A DNA stretch of 21,723 nucleotides, taken from Pseudomonadota bacterium (GTDB taxonomy: Bacteria; Pseudomonadota; Alphaproteobacteria; Rhizobiales; Beijerinckiaceae). Location: assembly GCA_023450615.1 (NCBI GenBank), contig JAEXGT010000098.1:1-21723 (forward strand). The letters are read 5' to 3'. The translations under genes and the position numbers were made by a program. Positions 15,186 to 21,723 of this stretch are shown here, in pieces; positions within the stretch are counted from its first letter, which is position 1; each line of letters starts with the position of its first letter. The notes under the pieces were generated by a model that saw only the letters and a program-made list of their open reading frames with translations, had not been told where the DNA came from and made no database searches.

Positions 15186-16043
15186 ATGTCTCACTTGCAA
15201 TGGAAGCTCCTCACAAAAAGACGCGGCAGCTCCACCCAGGGCATTCCGCCGGGAAAAGAAGATCTCGCTTGGGTCACGAACAGCGCCACGCTCATTTCCG
15301 GCGCAAAGGACGCGGTTCTCGTCGATACCTTCCTGTCGAAAGAACATTCGCTGGAACTGGCGCAATGGGTATCCGACAGCGGCAAGAACCTCACGACAAT
15401 CTATGTGACCCATGCCCACGGAGATCATTATTTCGGCCTGAGCATTCTACTCGAACGGTTCCCTCAGGCGAGGGCGATCGCAACTCCGCCGATTGCCGAA
15501 GCCATTCGCAAGCAGATCCAGCCGGACTTCGTAAAATCGTTCTGGGAAACGCGGTTTCCCGGACAGCTTCCTTCAAGATTCGTCGCGCCGGAGGTGTTTG
15601 AAGGGGATTCCTTCTCTCTTGAGGGAGAGAAACTGATCATCGTTCCATTGGGCCATACTGATACTGCGAACACGACTGCACTCTATGTCCCATCCATCGA
15701 CTTGGTCGTGCCGGGCGATGGCGTCTACAACAACACCCATCTTTATCTGTCCGAATGCGATGAACGAGCCCGAGAGGAATGGCTAAGGGCATTGGATATC
15801 ATAGAGGCGTTGCACCCGAAGGCCGTCGTGGCAGGCCATGGCGTGATGGATCCGGACAATTCGCCTCGTCACATTGAAGAGACACGCCGTTATATCGAGA
15901 ACTTCAATGAAGCCGTGAAAAACTCCAGGACGTATTTGGAAGTCTACGAGAAGATGCTCGCCCTCTATCCAGAACGCGTGAATCCCGGCTCCCTATGGGC
16001 TGCGGCGAAAGCGGCCAAGCCCTTGCCGGGAGAAACCACATAG
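15186..16043 (+). CDS. MBL-fold metallo-hydrolase
   Basis: This is a metallo-beta-lactamase-fold hydrolase of 285 residues, with GAGGG 8 bp before the ATG. The metal ligands are all visible: THAHGDH motif (H76, H78, D80, H81), H157 in LGHTDT, D178 in PGDGVYN and H218 in AGHG, implying a binuclear site. No signal peptide is seen. The substrate cannot be named. Members of this fold include lactonases, glyoxalase II and thioesterases. It is 35 bp behind the SDR gene and likely shares its transcript and TetR control. Confidence 0.9.
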   Translation: MSHLQWKLLTKRRGSSTQGIPPGKEDLAWVTNSATLISGAKDAVLVDTFLSKEHSLELAQWVSDSGKNLTTIYVTHAHGDHYFGLSILLERFPQARAIATPPIAEAIRKQIQPDFVKSFWETRFPGQLPSRFVAPEVFEGDSFSLEGEKLIIVPLGHTDTANTTALYVPSIDLVVPGDGVYNNTHLYLSECDERAREEWLRALDIIEALHPKAVVAGHGVMDPDNSPRHIEETRRYIENFNEAVKNSRTYLEVYEKMLALYPERVNPGSLWAAAKAAKPLPGETT

Positions 16044-16096
16044 CCTCGAATGCGGCATCGACGCATTGTGTTGAACTGCGCAGAGAGGTGAGCGCA

Positions 16097-17533
16097 CTAG
16101 AGCAGAGGGGTGAGAAGACGCGCGATATTCTCGGCGACTTTTCTGGCACGCGGGCGCGCCTTCCACGTTGTCTCCACGAGAAGGTCAGAGCTGGCGAAGT
16201 AGCGGGCTTGCTCAGCCTGGAGCTGCGATGTCAGTCCTGGGTCGAACAGAATGAGGCTGATCTCGGAATTCAGCAGGAACGAGCGCATATCCATGTTGCT
16301 CGACCCGATCAGCGACAGATCCTGATCAATACTCATATGCTTCGCGTGCAGGAGCTTGTCTCGGTAAAGATGGATACTGATCCCCGCATCAAGAAGCTCC
16401 CTGTAATATGAACGTTGCGCCAAGCTGACCAGTATCTGATCAACAGGCTTTGACAGGACGAGATGAACCTCTACTCCTCGCAGTACAGCCGTTTCCAGCG
16501 CATGAAGAAGCGTCTCGCTGGGGACAAAATACGGTGTCGTAATCACGATCCTTTCCCGGGCGCCATGAATGAGCGCCTCGACAACACGTTCGACGCCTGC
16601 TCCACGATAGTCAGGGCCGCTGGGCAGCACTTGCGCTACGACATCCCCTCCTTTGACAGGCTCCGGGAACAAGTCGGGCTCCTTGAGCACCTGTTCCGTC
16701 TCGAGAAACCAGTCGGAGACGAAGACAACCTGCAGCTCAAGGACGGCAGGTCCACTGACCCGCACCATGAGCTCCTTGTTGGTAACACGCGGATTGAAAT
16801 CAGCATCGACGATATTCTGAGAGCCAATATACCCGACCCGGCCATCGATTACCGCAATCTTGCGATGATTGCGCAGGTCGGCTCGGGTCGACCGTCGCCG
16901 CAGCAATCGGAGTGGGAGCATGAGATGGGCTGACACGCCGGCGTCGGAGAGGGCCGCCATGACCGACGAGCTCCACCTGTGTGAGCCAAGCGCATCGATG
17001 AGGACACGGCATGTAACGCCGCGCTCGACAGCGCGCTTCAGGGCCGCGATGACCTTTTTGCCGCTGGCATCATAGGCGAAGATATAGAAGAGCAGATGAA
17101 CGTGAGAGGTCGCTGCGTCGATATCGGCTACGATGCGATCAAGCGTCTCGTCATACTGAGACAGAAGCTCGGCTCCGTTGCCATTCACAACAGGGAAATG
17201 CCCTAAATTCTGGATCAGCCGTGCGGCTTGCGTCAGGTTGAATGGCAGATCCGGTTCTTGGCGTGCGCGCAGGTTTCTTACACGGGCGACTTCATCCTTG
17301 AGCACATGAGGCAGTCTGGCGAATTGCATGCGCCGCCACTTCGGGTACTCGGGCCGGCCGATGAGAAGATAGAGAACGAGCGCCGGCCAAGGCAGAAAGA
17401 ACCCGAACAGGAGCCATCCCTTCGCGGCTTCCGGCGTTCGCCGGAATGGAATGACGAAAAGCATCGACAATCTGATGATCCACTCGGATATCAGATAAAG
17501 ACTTGCCCATGAGAACGTATCGGTCCAATTCAT
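16097..17533 (-). CDS. cls: Cardiolipin synthase (phospholipase D superfamily)
   Basis: This 478-residue membrane-associated enzyme should condense phosphatidylglycerol into cardiolipin. Two N-terminal transmembrane helices (about residues 10-30 and 40-58) precede two PLD domains. HKD motif 1 is NHRKIAVIDG (H223, K225, D230) with downstream GSQN. HKD motif 2 is LLHAKHMSID (H396, K398, D403) with GSSNMD. Both are intact. Length and layout match bacterial ClsA-type synthases. The ATG at 17533 begins MNWTD, and its ribosome-binding site is weak. It converges with the MBL-fold hydrolase gene at 16043. It is probably monocistronic. Confidence 0.92.
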   Translation of the reverse strand: MNWTDTFSWASLYLISEWIIRLSMLFVIPFRRTPEAAKGWLLFGFFLPWPALVLYLLIGRPEYPKWRRMQFARLPHVLKDEVARVRNLRARQEPDLPFNLTQAARLIQNLGHFPVVNGNGAELLSQYDETLDRIVADIDAATSHVHLLFYIFAYDASGKKVIAALKRAVERGVTCRVLIDALGSHRWSSSVMAALSDAGVSAHLMLPLRLLRRRSTRADLRNHRKIAVIDGRVGYIGSQNIVDADFNPRVTNKELMVRVSGPAVLELQVVFVSDWFLETEQVLKEPDLFPEPVKGGDVVAQVLPSGPDYRGAGVERVVEALIHGARERIVITTPYFVPSETLLHALETAVLRGVEVHLVLSKPVDQILVSLAQRSYYRELLDAGISIHLYRDKLLHAKHMSIDQDLSLIGSSNMDMRSFLLNSEISLILFDPGLTSQLQAEQARYFASSDLLVETTWKARPRARKVAENIARLLTPLL

Positions 17534-18049
17534 CAGCCTGCCGTCAAGCTCTGTCCCACCCGCCGCGTCCCAATTCTGACGTGGCTGCGATTGCCTGACA
17601 AGCTTCCCTCTTCAGGATGCCGTGTCGGTGAGAGGCCTCAAATCCACTCGTTGCAGAAATCGTTCAAGATGACCCGATATACCGACACCAGCGCGGGTGC
17701 CTCGGCTTCTTGGCTGCATAGATGTTCTCACCGGGCATCGATGGTCTGGGCTCCCCCTTCACAAGGGGATCATGGCTCCGCGCTCGATGGCAAATCCACT
17801 TCCGTTCCGGTCTTAAGCTCTCTCGTACCTCCAACGCCGATACGTCCGTTTCCCTTGCGCGCCCACACGGTGAGATGCTTCCTGTCTTGGTGTTCGGCTG
17901 GGAAAACGAAACCTTGGTATGATTGGGCGCAACGAAGGCTTTAGCGGGCCGTCCAAAATGTATGATGCAGCAGACTCAAAGTAGAATGCCTGCTCGCTAT
18001 TTCGTGGCTTAACCTCTTCATCCGATCCGCTGCTTTGGAGACAATCGAC
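17534..18049. other. Intergenic region with possible degenerate reading frames
   Basis: These about 516 bases lie between cardiolipin synthase and the exported hydrolase and hold no gene I can support. Several short frames exist on both strands. On the minus strand, the segment around 17640-17780 reads like protein only if frames are switched (for example EAPALVSVYRVILNDFCNEW), which could be a decayed gene end but may be chance. A small hairpin CCCCTT-CAC-AAGGGG occurs at 17754-17768 without a T-run. The divergent promoters for the flanking genes should lie here but cannot be placed. Confidence 0.45.
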
Positions 18050-19036
18050 ATGGTCGGGCAAGCGCGAACCCCTGCACTCGAAATGAATCGTCGAGAGGCA
18101 GTGGCTGGGATCGCACTGCTGGCATTGTCGCCCGTACTCACATCCACAGCGGTTGCACAGAGCGCAAATCAAATTCTGAGAGGGCTGAGAAAAATGAGCA
18201 GCGGCTATATTACGACCGATCATGGAACGCAGATCTTCTACAAGGATTGGGGCCCGAGAGACGCGCAGCCAATTCTCTTCCATCACGGATGGCCGTTATC
18301 GGCAGATGATTGGGATAATCAGATGCTGTATTTCCTGGCTAACGGTTATCGCGTCGTTGCTCATGACAGGCGCGGTCACGGACGTTCCTCGCAGGTCGAT
18401 ATCGGCAATGATATCGATCATTATGCAGCGGATGCTGCAGCGGTCGTTGAGGCCCTCGATCTCCGGAGTGTCATTCATATCGGACATTCCACGGGTGGCG
18501 GCGAAGTCGCGCGCTATGTTGCCCGCTACGGGCAGCCTCGGAATCGCGTCGCGAAGGCAGTCTTGGTCAGTGCCATCCCGCCGATCATGCTGAAGTCAGA
18601 AGCGAATCCCGAGGGCACACCTCTTTCGGTGTTCGACGGCTTTCGTTCGGCGCTGGCGGAAAACAGGGCGCAGTTCTACCTTGATGTAGCCTCCGGCCCA
18701 TTCTACGGCTTCAACCGGCCGGGAGCGAAGGTATCGCAGGGCGTCATCGATAACTGGTGCCGCCAAAGCATGATGGGCGGAGCGCTCGCGCAATATGAAG
18801 GCATCAAGGCCTTCTCGGAAACGGACCAGACGGAAGACCTGAAGGCGATTACCGTTCCAACCTTCGTGATCCAAGGGACAGACGATCAGATCGTGCCATA
18901 CAAAGGTGCTGCGGAGCTCCAAGCCAAGCTGATCAAGAACAGCGCCCTGAAACTCTATCCCGACTATTCCCATGGGATGCTGACGGTCAATCCGGATGTC
19001 ATCAACCCGGATATCCTGGCCTTCTTGAAGGACTAG
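18050..19036 (+). CDS. Exported haloperoxidase-type alpha/beta hydrolase
   Basis: This 328-residue protein runs from the ATG at 18050, with GGAG 9 bp upstream. The earlier TTG at 18035 overlaps that GGAG. The body matches non-haem chloroperoxidase/arylesterase hydrolases: oxyanion HHGWPLSADDW (about 78-88), nucleophile S147 in GHSTGGGE, acid D278/D279 in GTDDQIVP, and H308 in YSHGM. The triad is intact. The N-terminus carries twin arginines (NRREAVAG, 13-20), a hydrophobic stretch and AVA at about 34-36, which reads as a Tat-like export signal. Most relatives are cytoplasmic, so a periplasmic location would be unusual. Its neighbour downstream is a periplasmic PQQ dehydrogenase, which would fit a shared compartment. 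Natural reaction is probably ester or perhydrolysis rather than halogenation. This is inferred from the family. Confidence 0.88.
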   Translation: MVGQARTPALEMNRREAVAGIALLALSPVLTSTAVAQSANQILRGLRKMSSGYITTDHGTQIFYKDWGPRDAQPILFHHGWPLSADDWDNQMLYFLANGYRVVAHDRRGHGRSSQVDIGNDIDHYAADAAAVVEALDLRSVIHIGHSTGGGEVARYVARYGQPRNRVAKAVLVSAIPPIMLKSEANPEGTPLSVFDGFRSALAENRAQFYLDVASGPFYGFNRPGAKVSQGVIDNWCRQSMMGGALAQYEGIKAFSETDQTEDLKAITVPTFVIQGTDDQIVPYKGAAELQAKLIKNSALKLYPDYSHGMLTVNPDVINPDILAFLKD

Positions 19037-19077
19037 GCATCGGACTCAATGGAAACTCAAGGGCAGACTGGCTCCCC

Positions 19078-19341
19078 TTGCTAATTGGGGCTACGATCCG
19101 GGCCGAGGCTTCTGGGCCTGCCGAGCGGTTGAATGAGCGGGAACAGGCGGCTTTGACTTATCGTTTATTGGGTATGGCAAAGCCGCAGAACGGTTCCTTG
19201 AAGAAAGATCTCCGGGTTTTCAGCGATACAGGCTTTCTGGTGACCCTGTTGATCGTCGGAGTTCTGTGCGCAATAGGAGCCTTGGTCCTGCTTTACGCCA
19301 CGGATAGGTATAGCATTTCCGTACGCGGGTACTGGCGCTGA
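19078..19341 (+). CDS. Hypothetical small protein with one membrane helix
   Basis: This frame of up to 87 residues starts at TTG 19078, or 55 residues from the ATG at 19174 (MAKPQNGS). It has one strong transmembrane segment (GFLVTLLIVGVLCAIGALVLLY) followed by a short polar tail. No family is recognised and no good ribosome-binding site is seen. The TTG lies in a small hairpin (CAAGGG at 19058 and CCCTTG at 19075), so the later ATG is more plausible if the gene is real. It sits in the gap between two genes for exported proteins. It could be a genuine small membrane protein or a chance frame. Confidence 0.4.
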   Translation: MLIGATIRAEASGPAERLNEREQAALTYRLLGMAKPQNGSLKKDLRVFSDTGFLVTLLIVGVLCAIGALVLLYATDRYSISVRGYWR

Positions 19342-19344
19342 TCA

Positions 19345-19396
19345 GTTCCCGTCTCGGCGGAATATTGTCGAAAATCGTGATCACGATTTCGGGAAC
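19345..19396. repeat. Nested palindrome upstream of the PQQ dehydrogenase gene
   Basis: An 18-bp perfect palindrome, AAATCGTGATCACGATTT, lies at 19372-19389. Allowing a one-base bulge, the pairing extends to CGAAA/TTTCG. It sits inside an outer pair of inverted arms, GTTCCCG (19345-19351) and CGGGAAC (19390-19396). It is about 80-120 bp before the GTG start at 19469. It may be a regulator-binding site, a transcription terminator of the upstream unit, or a copy of a dispersed intergenic palindromic repeat of the kind common in Hyphomicrobiales. The sequence alone does not decide. Confidence 0.7.
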
Positions 19397-19468
19397 AAAG
19401 CCAAAGCTGAACAGTTGAAGTCAAGCCGCTGATGGTGCGGCGCGCTTTCGCGTTCCGGAGAGCACATC

Positions 19469-21274
19469 GTGGGTCTCACGCGCCTCGTTTGTGTCTTGGC
19501 TGCGTTGCTGCTGGTTTGGCCGTCTTCCTTAATTCTCGCTCAAACTCAGCCGCAGCCATCGGCGCCGCCTTTTGCCGTCCTGCCTGAAGACGGGCAATGG
19601 ACGATTCCGCAAAAGAATTATGCCAATACTCGTTACAGCGACCTGTCGGAGATCAACACGGAGAACGTGAAAAACCTCCAGGTCGCGTTCACTTTCTCGA
19701 CCGGCGTGAACAAGGGGCAGGAATCCGCCCCCCTCGTCGTCGGCACGACAATGTATGTCCTCTCTCCTTATCCCAACATCCTCTATGCCCTTGATCTGAC
19801 GCAACCCGGCGCGCCGATGAAGTGGCAATACAATCCCAAGCCTGCTGCGGCCGCGCAAGGCGTCGCCTGCTGCGATGTGGTCAATCGCGGCCCCACTTTT
19901 TCCAACGGCAAAGTCTTCTTCACCACCCTCGACGCACATGTGGTGGCCGTGAACGCGGACACAGGCGAAGAGGTTTGGAGGACCAAGCTCGGAGATATCA
20001 ACCGGGGCGAGACCATGACGATGGCTCCCCTTGTGGCGAAGGACAAAGTGTTCGTCGGCATCTCGGGCGGCGAATACGGCGTTCGAGGCTGGATCCAAGC
20101 CCTCGACATCAATTCGGGCCAAAGCGTTTGGAAAGCGTACAACACCGGTCCCGATCAGGATGTGAAGATCGGCGCGAACTTCAAGCCCTTTTACGACAGC
20201 GATAAGGGCAAGGATCTCGGCATCACCACTTGGCCAGCGGATGCCTGGCAGCAGGGCGGCGGCACGGTGTGGGGCTGGCTGTCCTACGACCCTGACCTGA
20301 ACCTTCTCTATCACGGCACCGGCAATCCGGGGCCGTGGAACCCCAATCAGCGGCCCGGCGACAACAAATGGACGGCAGGCATTTTCGCTCGCGATCCAGA
20401 TACGGGTGAGGCGCGCTGGTTTTATCAGACCGCGCCGCACGACATTCACGACTGGGACACCATCAACGAGATGATCCTGCTCGACATGGAATGGGAGGGA
20501 AAGCCTCGGAAGGTCTTGGTCCATCCCGGGCGCACGGGGTACCTCTATGTCATCGACCGAACGACCGGCGAGGTGCTTTCCGCAAAACCCTTCCATGCAC
20601 TTACCGCCTCGACGGGCTTCGACATGAAGACCGGACGGATGCAGGTGAACGCCGAAAAGGAGCCGGTGAACAATCGCGTGATACGAGATATCTGCCCAAC
20701 CGCGCCCGGCGCGAAGGATTGGAATCCCAGCGCCTTCTCGCACAGGACCGGGCTTCTTTACATCCCGCACATGAACATGTGCATGGATTGGGAGAGCGTG
20801 GAGCCGAACTACATCGCCGGAACGCCCTATGTGGGCGCCGAGGTGCGCATGTATCCGGGACCTGGCGGACATATGGGCGAATTCACGGCCTGGGACATTC
20901 GCGAAGGTAAGGAGCTTTGGACCATCAATGAGCGCTTCCCGCTCTGGAGCGGCGCAGTCGCCACGGCAGGGGACGTGGTCTTTTACGGAACCATGGACGG
21001 TTGGTTCAAAGCCGTTCACGCTCGTACGGGGGAGGTGCTGTGGCAGTTCAAGCTCGATTCCGGAATCATCGGCCAACCGACGACATATCGCGGGCCTGAC
21101 GGCAAACAATATGTGGCGATCCTCTCGGGCGTCGGCGGTTGGGCGGGCTCTATCGTGTCGAATGATCTCGATCCCCGTGACGGCACGGCCGCGAAAGGCT
21201 TCGTGAATGCCATGCGCGAATTGAAGAATGTCACCACGAAGGGAGGCACGCTTTATGTGTTCAAGCTTCCCTAA
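19469..21274 (+). CDS. PQQ-dependent methanol/ethanol-type dehydrogenase, XoxF-like
   Basis: This periplasmic quinoprotein alcohol dehydrogenase has 601 residues. It starts at GTG with GGAG 8 bp upstream. A Sec signal peptide covers about residues 1-24 (LLLVWPSSLILA). The propeller repeats carry several W-motifs such as DTGEEVW and RTGEVLW. Diagnostic residues include the adjacent-cysteine disulfide GVACCDVV (C134-C135), metal ligands E202 (GGEYG) and N286 (GTGNPG), and catalytic D328 in HDWD. The Asp two residues on, D330, is the extra ligand found in lanthanide-dependent enzymes (XoxF, PedH, ExaF), whereas calcium enzymes usually have Ala or Ser there. It is therefore predicted to need a rare-earth metal. 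It oxidises alcohols and passes electrons to cytochrome c in the known family. The gene downstream encodes the MoxJ/XoxJ-type accessory protein. Exact alcohol preference is unknown, so no gene symbol is given. Confidence 0.93.
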   Translation: MGLTRLVCVLAALLLVWPSSLILAQTQPQPSAPPFAVLPEDGQWTIPQKNYANTRYSDLSEINTENVKNLQVAFTFSTGVNKGQESAPLVVGTTMYVLSPYPNILYALDLTQPGAPMKWQYNPKPAAAAQGVACCDVVNRGPTFSNGKVFFTTLDAHVVAVNADTGEEVWRTKLGDINRGETMTMAPLVAKDKVFVGISGGEYGVRGWIQALDINSGQSVWKAYNTGPDQDVKIGANFKPFYDSDKGKDLGITTWPADAWQQGGGTVWGWLSYDPDLNLLYHGTGNPGPWNPNQRPGDNKWTAGIFARDPDTGEARWFYQTAPHDIHDWDTINEMILLDMEWEGKPRKVLVHPGRTGYLYVIDRTTGEVLSAKPFHALTASTGFDMKTGRMQVNAEKEPVNNRVIRDICPTAPGAKDWNPSAFSHRTGLLYIPHMNMCMDWESVEPNYIAGTPYVGAEVRMYPGPGGHMGEFTAWDIREGKELWTINERFPLWSGAVATAGDVVFYGTMDGWFKAVHARTGEVLWQFKLDSGIIGQPTTYRGPDGKQYVAILSGVGGWAGSIVSNDLDPRDGTAAKGFVNAMRELKNVTTKGGTLYVFKLP

Positions 21275-21723
21275 ATGGGTTGCTCTTGCCGGTGTTATCC
21301 TGTTTGCCGGAGGCGTGCAGGCGCGCGAGCTTCGGGTCTGCGCCGATCCCAACAACATGCCTTTGTCCAACGAAGCGGGTGAAGGCTTCGAGAACAAGAT
21401 TGTTGAGTTGATTGCTCAGGATCTTGGGGCGGAAGTGCGCTACACTTGGTGGGCGCAAAGGCGCGGGTTCCTGCGAAATACGTTGAAGGCTGACGCCTGC
21501 GATCTCGTTCCGGGTTTGCCTGCCAATCTCGAAGGCGTGCGCACGACCGCGCCTTATTACCGCTCGTCCTATGTTTTCGTGACGCGTTCCGACGGACCCG
21601 ACGTGTCATCCTTCAACGACCCCGTTTTGCGCCAAGCCAAGGTAGGCGTCCATCTCATCGGGGATGACGGCTCCAATACGCCGCCGGCTCATGCTCTGGC
21701 GCGCAGGGGCATCATCGAGAATG
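21255..21723 (+). CDS. Quinoprotein-dehydrogenase-associated periplasmic binding protein (MoxJ/XoxJ type), partial
   Basis: The start is visible but the gene is cut by the end of the window after 156 residues. The ATG at 21255 has GGGAGG (21241-21246) 8 bp upstream and overlaps the last 20 bp of the dehydrogenase gene in another frame, implying translational coupling. A signal peptide is clear (hydrophobic WVALAGVILFAGGVQA, cleaved near ARELRVC). It is followed by LRVCADPNNMPLSNEAGEGFENKI, the typical opening of the extracellular solute-binding fold in this family (key residues CADP-N-PLS-GFENKI). Such proteins are thought to aid maturation or activation of XoxF-type dehydrogenases rather than classic transport. 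The xoxG cytochrome gene is expected nearby but is not within the window. Confidence 0.88.
   Translation, partial: MCSSFPKWVALAGVILFAGGVQARELRVCADPNNMPLSNEAGEGFENKIVELIAQDLGAEVRYTWWAQRRGFLRNTLKADACDLVPGLPANLEGVRTTAPYYRSSYVFVTRSDGPDVSSFNDPVLRQAKVGVHLIGDDGSNTPPAHALARRGIIEN

Noticed and set aside
16049..16067. Hairpin AATGCG-7-CGCATT between the convergent MBL hydrolase and cardiolipin synthase genes, considered as a terminator.
   Set aside because: The stem is only 6 bp with no T-run on either side, so it is too weak to call.
17591..17944. A 117-residue plus-strand frame in the gap before the exported hydrolase.
   Set aside because: Its Ser/Pro/Trp-rich translation lacks any family signature and no start signal is present.
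19058..19080. Hairpin CAAGGG-11-CCCTTG after the exported hydrolase gene, considered as a terminator.
   Set aside because: It has a short stem, a long loop and no T-run. It is noted only because it overlaps the TTG start of the small membrane frame.
19529..21397. A 622-residue open frame on the minus strand opposite the PQQ dehydrogenase gene.
   Set aside because: It is the antisense shadow of a clearly recognised gene with biased codon use. Its translation is low-complexity in character with no domain, and it runs past the real gene only by chance.

Overview
The window looks like a chromosomal stretch of an alphaproteobacterium, most likely of the order Hyphomicrobiales (rhizobia, methylotrophs and relatives). 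The grounds are the moderately high GC content, an HPK4-type histidine kinase beside a FixJ/NodW-type response regulator, a XoxF-like PQQ alcohol dehydrogenase followed by a MoxJ/XoxJ-type periplasmic binding protein, and Shine-Dalgarno-led genes in short operons. The genus cannot be fixed from the sequence alone. I see no tRNA, rRNA, CRISPR array, insertion sequence or phage gene.

Layout. (1) 1-2247: the end of an efflux operon, with a truncated FUSC (aromatic/fusaric acid exporter) membrane protein, a DUF1656 small membrane protein and an HlyD/EmrA-like adaptor. (2) 2538-4426: a bicupin oxalate decarboxylase with both metal sites and a catalytic lid, followed 14 bp later by a YoaK/DUF1275 membrane protein. 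(3) 4882-10404: a giant 1840-residue signalling protein (protein-kinase-like domain, AAA/NACHT-like ATPase, helical repeats, GAF, PAS, HisKA, HATPase). Its kinase-like domain lacks key catalytic residues. (4) 10467-13482, all on the minus strand: a stand-alone receiver domain, an AraC-type regulator, an alpha/beta hydrolase and a FixJ-type response regulator. The last converges on the giant kinase and is its likely partner. (5) 13701-16043: a TetR repressor divergent from a short-chain dehydrogenase and a metallo-beta-lactamase-fold hydrolase, with two nearly identical 15-bp operator-like repeats between them. (6) 16097-17533: a minus-strand cardiolipin synthase with two HKD motifs. (7) 18050-21723: an exported haloperoxidase-type alpha/beta hydrolase, a small putative membrane protein, a striking palindrome, a PQQ-dependent methanol/ethanol-type dehydrogenase with the Asp-x-Asp lanthanide signature, and the start of its associated periplasmic binding protein, cut by the window end.

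Taken together this is an accessory, environment-facing region. It combines export of aromatic acids, oxalate breakdown, periplasmic alcohol oxidation, envelope lipid synthesis and an unusually dense set of regulators (one giant sensor kinase, two receivers, AraC, TetR) within about 9.5 kb. The most unusual element is the giant kinase with a degenerate Ser/Thr kinase domain, together with its FixJ-type regulator and the nearby orphan receiver. They may form a branched phosphorelay, but this is inferred from domain class and position only.
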